Source: Drechslerella dactyloides (lineage: Eukaryota > Ascomycota > Orbiliomycetes > Orbiliales > Orbiliaceae). Taken from it: DNA of 64,000 nt. The translations under genes and the position numbers were made by a program. Numbering within the stretch: the stretch's first letter is position 1; every line of letters starts with the position of its first letter. The notes under the pieces are model-generated. The model did no database searches and was not told where the DNA came from. It saw only the letters and a list, made by a program, of their open reading frames with translations. This document shows positions 1-10,591 of this stretch, one piece after another. The stretch is taken from assembly GCA_020064725.1 (NCBI GenBank), contig JAGTWJ010000017.1, positions 4,526,001 to 4,590,000 of the forward strand, in the 5' to 3' direction.

Positions 1-376
1 AGTTGGCGTAGTACCTGGGCAAGTTAAGCTTTGCGGGTGATTGTGGAGACGAGATCGAGCGAGGAGACATCATTGAACTTGAAGTAGTATCTCTGCGGGG
101 AAGTCGACATGATCCAATTGGTTCAGCTCCACAATCTTGCGAGACCATCCATAACCCATCATCCGGACAGCGGGGTACACGCAATTAACTAGGCTTTCGA
201 CGAGAAAGTTTTCCCGAAGGACGGATTACCACCTTGGTAACAATTGAAGAATTCACGGCCATGCAGCCATTCTATAAATGCTTAGCTGCGCCGATGCTTT
301 TCCTAGTAGCATTCGACCCGAGGGCGGTATGTGATCCGGAAATTTGTGACGGCTTGATTTCTAGATCGGAGACAAA

Positions 377-1806
377 ATGCGCATTTCGACTATATTCTCT
401 GGCTTGGCGCTGTTTGCAGCTGGGTATGCAGCTCCACTGGGGTCTAAAGGTCGGAGCGTGGCCAGTCTTACATTCCAAGGCAAGCCCATAACGCACTTGT
501 ATGTACGATACCCTCGTCGTATCCCAATAATTCTTCCGTATATATATGTATCTGTATTTGACAACGATCCACTTCAGCTTGGCATTCGGCGATTCATATA
601 CATATGTCGACGGGACGTATGGGCGCCTAGCATACAGCTTCATCGGAGACGCGTTTAACACGGTGTATACCCCCGAGGAGCTGCTCACTAACGAAATCAA
701 GCTCAATTCAGTATGTTATATCTATCGCAAGCCTCTTATAGAGCTCCAGATCCGACGAGCTGACACGCTACCGGTAATAGACAAGCTCTGGGGGACCAAA
801 CTGGGTGAATCCCGCTCAACTAATGCAAGGTCCGCAAAGAGGCTCGGGAGCTAACCTGAAATACAGACGGAATACCTGACTGGCTGTTTTAGTGGCCGTC
901 CAAACAACTGTGCTATACCTCTGTGGAACTTTGCTTTCGCCGGAGCTGATACGACATCTGCTCTGTAAGTGCGAACTACGAGATCACCAGCCACTGCACT
1001 AGGCACAGCCTGTTGATTCCTTGCCGCCGTTCTCCAGATTAGCGCCGCATCACGATTACACCGTCTCACTGGTAGACCAAGTCGCCCACTATCTCGCCTC
1101 CGCAGACTCAGTCCTGGGCCTCCCTCGCGAATCTACGCTTGTCGCCTTCTGGATTAGTATTAACGACGTCAATGACTCCTATAAGTGGAAAAACGTCACC
1201 TTCACCGACTTGTACCAAGCCGACATTGACTACCTCTACAGTCGAGCAAATGTACGCTGCTGGTTACAAGAACTTTCTGTTCATGAACACTCCGGCCACC
1301 GGCCCCGCACCCTCAGACACGCTGAGGAATAACGTTGCAATCTGGAACCAGATTCTCGAGCATGAGAGGCACAGCTTTAACAGAAAGCATATCCACGATG
1401 AAGATGTGGCAACATATAAGTATGATGTGGTAAAAGAATTCAATAAAATACTAGAGCACTACGAGCGCTATGGTTTTGAGACGATATCGACGTGAGTATA
1501 GCGCGTACGGCTGTGTATACCTTCACGCGCAACATCGATATACACATTGAAAGAGACACTGATTACGCGAATGTGGGGGCTATCAGCTACTGTGCGGCAT
1601 CCGCACAACCGGATATTCTCTGGAATTACGCAAGCTACGGCTGCTTACCGATCGACAAGTACTTTTGGCTCAGTAAGTCCTCTTCAAGGTGCTTTCAACA
1701 TTGCAAGAATAGTTAGCTGATATGCGTTTCATAAACAGATAGCGGGCATGTAACATGGCCTGTGCACAGCATTCTTGCCGAGGATTTGCGAGCAGCAATG
1801 GCGTGA
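377..1806 (+). CDS. Secreted GDSL esterase (CE16-like), apparently frameshifted
   Basis: Probably a secreted acetylesterase/lipase of the GDSL (SGNH) family, CE16-like, acting on extracellular plant polysaccharide or esters. An N-terminal signal peptide (MRISTIFSGLALFAAGYA) precedes block I (FLAFGDSYT, catalytic Ser). Block III appears as WISINDVND, and the block V His as HVTWPVH near the C-terminus. Reading gives exons 377-498, 578-710, 867-964, 1038-1491, 1554-1672 and 1739-1806, all with GT..AG boundaries and compatible phases. Within exon 4 the frame changes near 1240: DIDYLY is in one frame and VEQMYAAGYKNFLFMN in the next, with one surplus base and no plausible intron. Corrected length is about 330 residues, usual for the family. 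The gene is either a recent pseudogene or carries a sequencing error. Family call is firm from the blocks; substrate is inferred. Confidence 0.8.
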
Positions 1807-2144
1807 TAATTGCCAAGGCTTCCCGTTCTTGTAGAGAAGGGTTATAGTATACAAATGAGATTCATTTCGATGTTGGCAATCGATTGAAACATAGGATAAC
1901 AAAGTCACGAATAACATCAATCAGGCGAATTTTGACGCGTGTAAAGTGGGTCCTCTGTCTGGATTAATAGCGTGTCAGCCGCTAGCTCCCTGCGTGAACG
2001 ATAACGCGATAATTACACTCTCATAACCCTTACCAGTAACTCTGGCTAAGAATAATCATCCAAAATCTTCTGACCTGATTTACCAGCAGCATGCCATCTT
2101 CCATCCTGTGATCAAAATCAATCTTCTCTCAGCAGCTCATAAAT
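1807..2144. other. Intergenic, convergent 3' ends
   Basis: Lies between the ends of the GDSL esterase and the F-box gene. I see no coding-like frame or repeat in it; it is probably 3' untranslated sequence of both genes. Confidence 0.5.
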
Positions 2145-2483
2145 TTATCTGTTTCTCCCCAATACATAGCAAATCATCCCGGCGAGCTCCTTTGCCGCCA
2201 ACGCATGCTCAACTAGTGTCTCGCCCTCGTCCACGAAGCGGTTATAGTGTCCATTCAGAATGGCCGGCATGAAGATCTGTGCCTGGTTCTTGCGGTAACC
2301 AAAGTACGAATCGCGATTCTGCCCGCAAACGACACGCAAGAACTTTTCATGTGCGTGGCAAAGGGCAACGATAGACGGGAGCGGCAGGTAATTTATGATC
2401 CGCCCGAGAACCTCTTCCGGAAAGGTCATCAGTTTTCCGAGCGGTTTCCCGTTAATCGGAAGCTTGACTTTGCGCTTCGTCAT
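2145..2483 (-). CDS. Small F-box-like protein
   Basis: A 112-residue single-exon frame. Residues about 18-55 fit an F-box: LMTFPEEVLGRIINYLPLP, followed by SIVALCHAHEKFLRVV. F-box proteins bind Skp1 and bring substrates to SCF ubiquitin ligases. No substrate-binding repeat follows; the remaining 55 residues are unremarkable and end at ...VLGRNR. It could be a minimal adaptor, as is common in fungi, or the N-terminal exon of a longer gene whose later exons I could not find. The start is the first ATG before the box. Confidence is moderate because the protein is short. Confidence 0.55.
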   Translation of the reverse strand: MTKRKVKLPINGKPLGKLMTFPEEVLGRIINYLPLPSIVALCHAHEKFLRVVCGQNRDSYFGYRKNQAQIFMPAILNGHYNRFVDEGETLVEHALAAKELAGMICYVLGRNR

Positions 2484-4496
2484 TTTGCAGCTAGTAGCGG
2501 CGGTGATACATTAGCTAGATCTTCTTATGCAATTCGTAGCTAACTGGGGACAACAGCGTGTCGGAATACCTGTCAAGCCTAACTTGGCTAGTTGATGACT
2601 GCTTGTGTGGAACGGATGTCTAGCAGGTGGTAGTCAGGCCTAGGAGTCTGATCGGCAGCCGTTTAGTGCGATGGAGGTTCCGCGATAGAGATAGAAGAAG
2701 ACGGAAGGGTTTGGTATCCTGCGATAGCTTGCCTGACGCCTCAAGCTAGCTTATAGATGCTGCTGGAAACTTTTAGCAGCAACCAACAACGCAACTCTCT
2801 GTTGCACTTTTACTGTGCACGCCTGAGTCACTCGCAGACTTCCGACAGCACAGCTTACTAGTGCGACGACATCGGAATCGAGATGATGTGGTTTGAATTA
2901 TAGGTGAGTCAAGAAAGTGTATCTATTCACCTGGGCAGCTACTTATAAAAGATGGCCATGCCATAGAAAATATATCAGGTGGGCGAAAAGTATGAAAGTA
3001 CACGACCGTCTGTTGGGACGATCGCGGGGCACAACATTAATTTCAACTGACTGCATATTGCAACTATCACAACTAGCTGGCGCTTTGCATCGAATTAGAC
3101 ATCTCGCTGAAACTGCTACCATTTTTATCCAGCCTCGCTTCGTTGTACACTTCCTCGTATCCAGGCCTGCAGGCGCTCCTGAGGCGAACGTATGCCAGGA
3201 TCCAGGCACCCGCATATATGCATTTATAGAGGCTCGCTAACGGTAATCCTGCCAAAGCTAACGTCAAGATAATCGCAGATAAGGTCCCTTACCCAGCTTG
3301 GGATTGGATATGGAGCTAACATATTAGTCTCGGACAAGCTCGGAGGGTTGCGTCCCCGAGACTACTAACATATGATAGTCTTGAGAACGCGGCCAGCATG
3401 AGTTTTCAGTGCGGCTGTCACTCGCACAACCTGCTGGCAGGTACGCACAGACTTGGTTGCAATATAGAATCTATCCAAAGTTTGGACTTCACATGCCAGT
3501 ACACGTCGACAATGGGTTGCTACATCACCATACGGTTGTCTTCCCGTGGGCCGTTACTTGTTAAGCAGGGTGATTGCATGAGACGTATGCGTATTGTGCA
3601 TGCATCCGTACCGCCGGTTAAATGGGCTGGAAACGTGGCACGGCGATGCGCATAAAATCCATCACGTGGCTGCTGCATCTACCCCGGACAATTAGCTCGC
3701 AGTCAAGAGTTACTGAAGTTTGTGTCGGAGGACGTGTCCATCGTATTCTATCAATTAATTCGAGGTTCAACCGGTCTCGCTGGACCAGATTCAACGGACC
3801 CCAGTCTACCATTGTTCTCAAAGCGAAATGTGTTGACTTGCGCGGCGATGTTTGAAGACACAAACTTCGACAACCAATCCAATGCGGCGTCAATCAAAGA
3901 CGGGAAGGTGCTACCGTACGGGCATGTGCACCGAAGGAGACCTGCATCTTACTAAGATTATTCATCTGCAGGCCTGGTTGCTGACAGAGCTCCAATAGGT
4001 GCAGCTTTATGGGAGACTAGCATAAACGTGCAACTCGCCCGATCCCATGCGGCATGGTGGGATGCAGCCGGCCCCGCGTTTGTAGCTCGGCAGCAATGTT
4101 CGGGTTCGGGCGGTGGACGTCATGGATACATGCACAACCATGACCAACTATTGATTCGGCTGTCGCGGAAATATTTATAGACACTGATTGACCACGACCA
4201 GTTCGCCATATTCCGTTTCCGCGAAATCTCTCAAGTTTTTCCTCGCTCAGCACGCCAATTGGGCTTCTATCAGACGCTTACTTACACCAATATTGCAATA
4301 CGTCTCGTGTGTAACAACGGGGTAATAACACTACTTTGAAGGTGGATCCGCAGTATAGATTCCACCTGACACTCAGCTGGCCAGGACTGAGTGCAATTTC
4401 ATGCTTTATACTTAGCTTAGTAACTCGCCGGCTAACGTGCTCAATTAATTTGTAGATACTTGAATACAGTCTACGACGTACATATAGGCCTACACA
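2484..4496. other. Intergenic region, 2 kb
   Basis: No gene I can support. Open frames at 3398-3655 and 3722-3955 have no recognisable domain. The last few hundred bases should hold the promoter of the dioxygenase at 4497. Confidence 0.4.
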
Positions 4497-5732
4497 ATGG
4501 ACCCCTCCACGGTTAAAATCCCGCCCATGAAGGATCTTACCCACGAGAATATCACCCCCAACGTCCACATCATCAACTCTCAATGCCCTGATGCTCGCCT
4601 TCGCTACCTCCTCACCAGCCTTGTCTCGCATCTACATGACTTTGCGCGCGAAACCCGCCTGACGACCGACGAATGGATGGCAGCCATCCAATTCCTCACA
4701 GCCGTCGGGCAAAAATGCGACGACATCCGTCAGGAATTCATCTTGCTTTCCGACACACTTGGTTTATCCGTGCTTGTTGACGGGATGAGCCACCCGAAGC
4801 CGCCGGGCGCGACGGAAGGGACCGTCCTCGGCCCGTTCCACACGCACGACGCAGACCACTTTGAAATCGGCGAGAGTATCTGCAGCCCGGGCAAAGGCGA
4901 ACCAATGTTGGTCTTGTGTACGGTGAAGGATACAGCAGGGAACGCACTCGAGAACGTCACGGTGGATGTGTGGGAGACGGACGATTCGGGGCGGTACGAT
5001 ACGCAGTACCCCGGGCGGACGTCGCCAGATTGCAGGGGTGTCTTGACGAGCGGAAAGGACGGATTCTGGTTTAAATGCGTTAAACCGGTGCCGTAAGTAG
5101 CCTCGGACTTATACATAGAACAATCTAAATAGAGTGTGTGGGTATCAGTGGTACTGATGAAGCTGAGAGCGAACGACAGGTATCCGATTCCGAGCGACGG
5201 TATGCATGACTTGCACGGATATCCCTTTGCATATGTTTCAACCGGCTGACAGTAGATGTGCACTGATGCAGGTCCCGTCGGAAAGATGCTTGAAAAGTTG
5301 CACCGCCACTGCTACCGCCCTGCACATCTACACTTCAAATGCAAGAAGGATGGGTACGATGAATTAATAACGTATGTATACCACCGCTGTTTCTGCTCTG
5401 TTTAGCACCCGTACGTCATCTTCGGAGATGAAACTAACCAAATATAACCGATACCACGCAGAGCACTGTATATCCGCGGCGACCCATACGAAACCTCGGA
5501 TGCCGTCTTTGGCGTCAAGTCCAGCCTCATTACCGATATTGACAGTATCGCGGACCCGGCCATGGCGGATAAATACGGCATGAAGGTCGGCGATCATCTT
5601 TTAAAATGGGACTTTGTGCTTATCACGGAGCAGGAGAGCAAGAATTTGAAGGACCGGTTGGCGAGAGAGGCTCTGGCAAAGCTGGGCAGCACAGCGAGGT
5701 TGGAGGACGGTCTTCCCGTGGCGGACAACTGA
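4497..5732 (+). CDS. Intradiol ring-cleavage dioxygenase (hydroxyquinol/catechol 1,2-dioxygenase)
   Basis: A non-haem Fe(III) enzyme that opens hydroxyquinol or catechol between the two hydroxyls, giving maleylacetate or cis,cis-muconate; presumed cytosolic. Four exons: 4497-5092, 5180-5199 (20 nt), 5272-5371 and 5462-5732, giving 328 residues, normal for the fungal family. The N-terminal helical dimerisation domain covers residues about 25-95. It is followed by GPFHTHDAD and the catalytic beta-core. Fe ligands are recognisable as Tyr167 (DSGRYDTQ; Tyr171 is the nearby alternative), Tyr200 (KPVPYPIPSDG), His224 and His226 (RPAHLHF). The sequence DGFWFKCVKPVPYPIPSDGPVG resembles hydroxyquinol dioxygenases more than chlorocatechol ones, but the exact substrate is inferred. 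A thiolase starts 0.5 kb downstream on the same strand, consistent with a 3-oxoadipate catabolic pair. Confidence 0.9.
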
Positions 5733-6255
5733 GTGATATTGCGTCCGCCTCAAGCTTATAATTCTTCGTTTGAATGAATCGCTTTCACAGCTCTCTGTAT
5801 ATATTTTTGAAATTTATAGTGTGCTACCATCATGATGTTTCTAAATTTACCGTTGTCCCGCACCATCGACTTCTATCACCGTGTTTGGCCTGTAATCACT
5901 TTTCTGCACCCGTCCGGTGCACCGGGTTTTTGGAGGTTGACCCGGATGCAAGCTTCCGGCGGCGGGGCACCTGCATCCGAAACTTGTAGCCGAAGCAGCT
6001 TCCCGAAACCAACCACCACGCTTACACAATCACCAACATGCAACAAAACATCCTCCCGTTCGAACTACAACGCTATATATAATTGATCCACAATGGCGGC
6101 TCTTCGTCTCTTCAAGCCATCCCGTCCGACGGATCGTGACGGCATTGAAAACGGAAATACATCCACACCTTAGCAAATACAAATGTGATACCGCCCAATT
6201 ACCGTAATTAAAAATCCAACAGACAGCCACCCCGCTTCCACCAATTGACAACACG
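5733..6255. other. Intergenic, thiolase promoter region
   Basis: Holds the terminator of the dioxygenase and the promoter of the thiolase. No coding frame is supported. Confidence 0.4.
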
Positions 6256-7620
6256 ATGTCCGTCCCGCGCGGCCTCAAAGCCATCCTCGCAAAACACCCT
6301 TCAGACATCGTCATTGTCTCCGCCCTTCGCACTCCGATCACAAAGTCCGTCAAAGGCTGCCTCTCACAAACGCACCCGGAAGAACTGCTGGCCACCGTCC
6401 TCTCCGAAACGCTGTCCCGCACGCAAATACCCGCTGCATCCGTTCAGGACGTTCTCGTTGGCTGTGTCCTGCAGACACTCGGCGGGCAGAAAGCCTCCGC
6501 TGCAGCTGTCAAGCATGTTGGGTTTCCCTCGTCCACCACTGTTGCAACGGTCAACCGCCAATGCAGCAGTTCTGCGTACGCGATGACGATTCTCGCGAAT
6601 ACGATACGTGCATCGGACGGCGCGGTGGATTGTGGTATCGCAGCCGGCACGGAGAGCATGAGTCTTGACTACTTCCCGCACAGAGGCATCCCTTGGCGCG
6701 TCGCCGAAGAGGTGGCTAAGCGTAGTCCCCGCGAGGACGCGAGAGACGTGTTGATGCCGATGGGGATCACATCCGAGAACGTCGCGCGAGAGTTAGGGGT
6801 GACGCGCGAGGATCAAGACGCCTTCGCTCTAGAGAGTCATCGGAAGGCGGCGGCAGCGTGGGAGAAGGGATGGTTTGCGGATGAGGTTGTAGAGGTGCAG
6901 GCGAAGAAGATAACGGCTACAAATGAAGTCGCCGAAGAGGCTGAAGTGAGCTGGGAGGCGGTGAGGAGAGACGATGGGTTTCGAAAAGGGTTGACAATGG
7001 AGAAGCTAGCGGGGCTCAAACCCGTGTTTGACGAGAGTGGGACGACGACAGCTGGGAATGTGAGTGATCCCTCCATTAGCCGTGAAATAGTCGATCGAGT
7101 GGGATATCTTCCCGCGTACTGCACACATATGTATGGATAATCCGACCTAACAGCTTCGTGTGATACGGATGCACAGTCCTCCCAAATTTCCGACGGCGCA
7201 GCAGCAACCCTCCTCATGACTCGCGCAAAGGCAGACTCTCTGAATCTTACACCCATTGGCAAATACATCGCCGCCGTGGTCGTCGGCGTGCCTCCGCGCC
7301 TTATGGGTATCGCTCCTGCCGTCGCAGTTCCCAAGCTGCTTTCTTTAACAGACGTAGACGAAGCTGAAGTCGATGTCTGGGAACTCAACGAGGCCTTCGC
7401 TTCACAAAGCGTGCATTGCATTCGCAAGCTAGGCATCAATCAGGCGAAGGTGAACCCCATGGGCGGCGCTATCGCCCTTGGACACCCGCTGGGAGCAACG
7501 GGTGCCAGAATTGTGGCGACACTCTTAAATGGGCTACACAAAATGGGTGGCAAAGTTGGCGTACTTTCTATGTGTGCGTCGACTGGGCAGGGCTACGCAG
7601 GGATGCTTGTGAGAGAGTGA
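6256..7620 (+). CDS. Thiolase (3-ketoacyl-CoA / 3-oxoadipyl-CoA thiolase)
   Basis: Cleaves a 3-ketoacyl-CoA with CoA to acetyl-CoA plus the shortened acyl-CoA. Two exons, 6256-7059 and 7177-7620, give 415 residues, normal for the family. The nucleophile is Cys103 in VNRQCSSSAYA. NEAF (339-342), the GHPLGATGAR motif with His371, and the second catalytic Cys401 in SMCASTGQG complete the active site. The N-terminus (AKHPSDIVIVSALRTP) matches peroxisomal fungal thiolases after their targeting peptide. However, I see no clear PTS2, and the C-terminus ends VRE rather than an SKL-type PTS1. Because the upstream neighbour is a ring-cleavage dioxygenase, a role as 3-oxoadipyl-CoA thiolase, the last step of the 3-oxoadipate pathway, is a reasonable inference; generic beta-oxidation is the alternative. 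Confidence 0.93.
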
Positions 7621-9006
7621 ATAGGGAGCATCGACGATCCTGCAATGGAGCTTGACCTGCGTGTTTCATTCGGCAATTAGATCTCACTGGCACAAGTGAG
7701 CTCTACTTCCAAGAGCTCCTGTCGAGCGCCTATAGTCAGAGCAGGGTAGGATGGGCGCTCGAATATTACCAAATAGTCGAGTAGCGACAAGAGACCCTAT
7801 AGCTAGAGTTCTACAACATCTAAGCCAGCCCCCTCAAAGCTATACTAAAATATATCGTAGAATCTTGTATTATATTATATCGTTGAGGATGGACCGTTAC
7901 TATATCTATCATCTACCCAAAGGGCATAAGTCATGCGCAGGCACTATACTTCTGCAAATAGCGATAGCAACGGCAACCAATGCCTGGCATTGATATCAAA
8001 TAGAACTAGCACTGCGGGCTAATCCCACAGGATAAACTCGAAACATCGCTCGCACCACGCAGACATCCGTATGATCTCTGATACATACATCTCGGCCACG
8101 ACGACCGTGGATAACTTTCCAAATCACCCAATTAACTCCAGTAAAGATCCTCCTCTTCCTCCTCTTCCTCCTTCAGGCATTAGATGCATGCCAAGCCCCC
8201 ATCGCACCAAGTTCTAGACTTTTTTGGTTTCTTCCCCCGCTTATTCAATTACCTAACCGTGAATTCCCAAAAAGGCATCTCCAAATTCGTGTACGGTAGA
8301 TAGCCTTGTAAACCTTAAACTCCAATTCCCATGCAAGGACCGCCGCTGCTAAGCTAGCCGGCCAGCCGGCCAGCCAACCGTGTAGCGAGCGACTCCTCCG
8401 GCATCCAGCCGCTCGTTACCAGACGTGCAGCACAAGGTGTAGCGAGATCGATCGAATAGTAAGCAAGCTCACTTCAACCATGCATGTATTGCTACCCCAG
8501 CGACTGCACTGCAGAAGCGGAGCCGCCGAGTTCTCAAGCCTGGCTTATCTGCCGGGGCATATGCAGGCTGTCAGACTATCCCTCGCCGACCGGCGACTCG
8601 CGAAGCTGGTCCCTGTCATGTATATCTGAGAGCGAGCTCTTCAAGTCAGCCAGGTCGCCTGGACAGGCGGCTCTTAGACTTGTTGGCCACCTCAACCATG
8701 GTCGGTCGGTCAGTCAGAAGCCGTGCCGCCCCGCGCTGACAGACATGCATGCATGCATGCATGCCATACCCGCCTAACCAGCTTGTGCGGTTTCCATTAA
8801 AAGTGACTAGCCACAGGGCTACGTGACATTCCCTGTCGCTTCGTGAAAAGATGAATAGTATCATTGAAACCGTAACCTCGTGACCCTTGTCATGATTCTG
8901 ATGTGATATGATGTGATGTAACTCTGCGAAACATAAAGGTGATGATGAAATGTGTAAATTTGTGTGGGGTAGGTGTGTGCATAGGATGACGGCTCGCTAG
9001 CATGCT
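7621..9006. other. Intergenic region with low-complexity tracts
   Basis: No gene supported. Contains a CTTCCTC repeat near 8150-8172, a GGCCAGCC-type tract near 8355-8378 and an ATGC microsatellite at 8744-8764. Confidence 0.45.
8744..8764. repeat. ATGC microsatellite
   Basis: About five tandem copies of the self-complementary tetramer ATGC. Confidence 0.85.
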
Positions 9007-10408
9007 TCAAGTTGGCCGCCGTTGCGCCGCCAAGTCCGGTTTGGTGATCTTGAGCTCCTCGCATGATGCTGACGATGACAGGTCGATGTCCGGCGAAAGA
9101 ACGTGGTGTGAGACGTCGACCTCCGATGATGTTTGTTTGTCTGGTAGTGCCTCCCATGCTGCATCTGCCGGCTGATGAGAGTTAGAAAATCTGAGGAACG
9201 ACTTTGGCAAGATCTCGTGCGCCCCGCCGCTATCTCTCCTCTTTGGGGTGACGCGGCCGGCAGTCCACCATCCTTGTCCGTGGATGGACTGATGATTGGC
9301 ACTTTCCAGGTCGACCTGGGATTGAAGAATAGGTTGCGAGTTCAGGCCTCGAAGTGCTGGTGCGCACACAACGACGATACCGGTAGCTTGTTCGACTGTC
9401 GACCATACGGCGACTGTAGCCACATTTGCGGCGCGGCCGATTTCGATGACGCGAGCTATCGTAAAGATGATACAGAGGCCGCCAAGAGCGAAGAGAGCGC
9501 CGACTTCAATCCGCTTGCGGTGTGTCAGGTTGAGAACCTTGAGGAGCGGGAAAGGGAGTATTAAGACTTGATATCAATTCAACGTCAGCATATGTGATGC
9601 GAGCGGCAAAGCAAGCGATATTGGGAACGTACGCATAAGCTCTGTGAGGATGTGGAAAGCTGCACTCGTAAAGTATGGCTGGAAAGAAGCATACGCAAAG
9701 CACGCATGGGACTTGTCAATGCTCCTACGCGTCTCGTCAGTACCCATTCTACCCATCCTCTAGTTAAATGCGAGTACATACCAGTTTCGGGACACTGGAA
9801 GACACCAGAACATGTTCATGCAGATAACCACAAGGAACGAGGTCGCGCAGACAAACGAAGTCGTGTGTAACGCGATCCTCAGAATCGGTATTGATTCGGG
9901 TATCAGCTTGTAGTACAAGAGCAGCAGCGAAAGTTTAATCCCCCATAAGGTCCCGTAGTACGGTATCGTGTTTGTGAATGATATCTATCCGCAGTCAGCT
10001 ACCCTGAGCCATGGCGTACATACAATGTCGTAGAAACTTGGCGGATGAGCTTACTTTGAGGATCTTCACGAGGGCAACTTTATCTTCAAACACATCCAGA
10101 AGATCCAATGTATACGAATAGTGATTCCGGAATAGTCCCAGGCGGTAGGTAGCATGGTCTTCGCTAGTTCCAATAGCAAACAACAGCCAGGTCGCGACGA
10201 CCACTATGTCGCTCGACGAAGCATTTCGTGTAATCCAGCAGCGAGAGTACAACCGAAGGAGCACAAACGGGACGGTCAGCCCCAACATGGCCCATTCGAA
10301 CCTGCGCAAATGAAGATATTTGTTAGCGCCTGTAGGACTTTCTTCCCCTTGCATTGGAGATCTAGATGGGATCGTGTGATGTGACTCGGGAAGAAGCATA
10401 GCATGCAT
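9007..10408 (-). CDS. SAT4/rhodopsin-like integral membrane protein (Pth11-type)
   Basis: A seven-helix fungal membrane protein of the rhodopsin-domain (SAT4) family, related to the non-CFEM part of Pth11-like receptors; located in the plasma or an internal membrane, ligand unknown. Signatures are LRLYSRCWITRNASSSDIVVVATW (TM1-TM2), FTNTIPYYGTLWGIKLSLLLLYYKL (TM3), an FVCATSFLVVICMNMFWC helix, LPFPLLKVLNLTHRKRIEVG, and STVEQATGIVVVCAPALRG near the end. The C-terminal ~70 residues are a polar cytoplasmic tail. Exons after the first are 9984-9782, 9724-9633 and 9566-9007; exon 1 ends at 10055. The start is uncertain: ATG at 10408 leaves a ~40-residue lead before TM1, while the frame stays open to an ATG at 10591, and an acceptor near 10311 hints at another 5' exon. 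Confidence 0.85.
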
Positions 10409-10591
10409 TCCCAAGCTCCCCGTTGCGTTAGAACGGCCGTATGCGTGAATGTATGTGTCCCTTACTTGATAGCAGCTGATCCGCTGATCATGATGAATAG
10501 ATTCTTTGTCGAAGGCCTCCCTTAGTGTCCCTGTCGATGCTTCTTCGAAGCTTCGCTTTCTTCCCCCGATGTTGATGTTTCCCTTAGACAC

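Noticed and set aside
72..196. Possible C-terminus of a minus-strand gene entering from the upstream side
   Set aside because: A frame of about 40 residues (VYPAVRMMGYGWSRK...) ends at a stop near 72, but it is closed upstream by a stop near 210 and no splice-consistent extension or family match was found.
3622..3955. Overlapping frames suggesting a gene near 3.7 kb
   Set aside because: No domain, no start context, and neither frame extends by plausible splicing.
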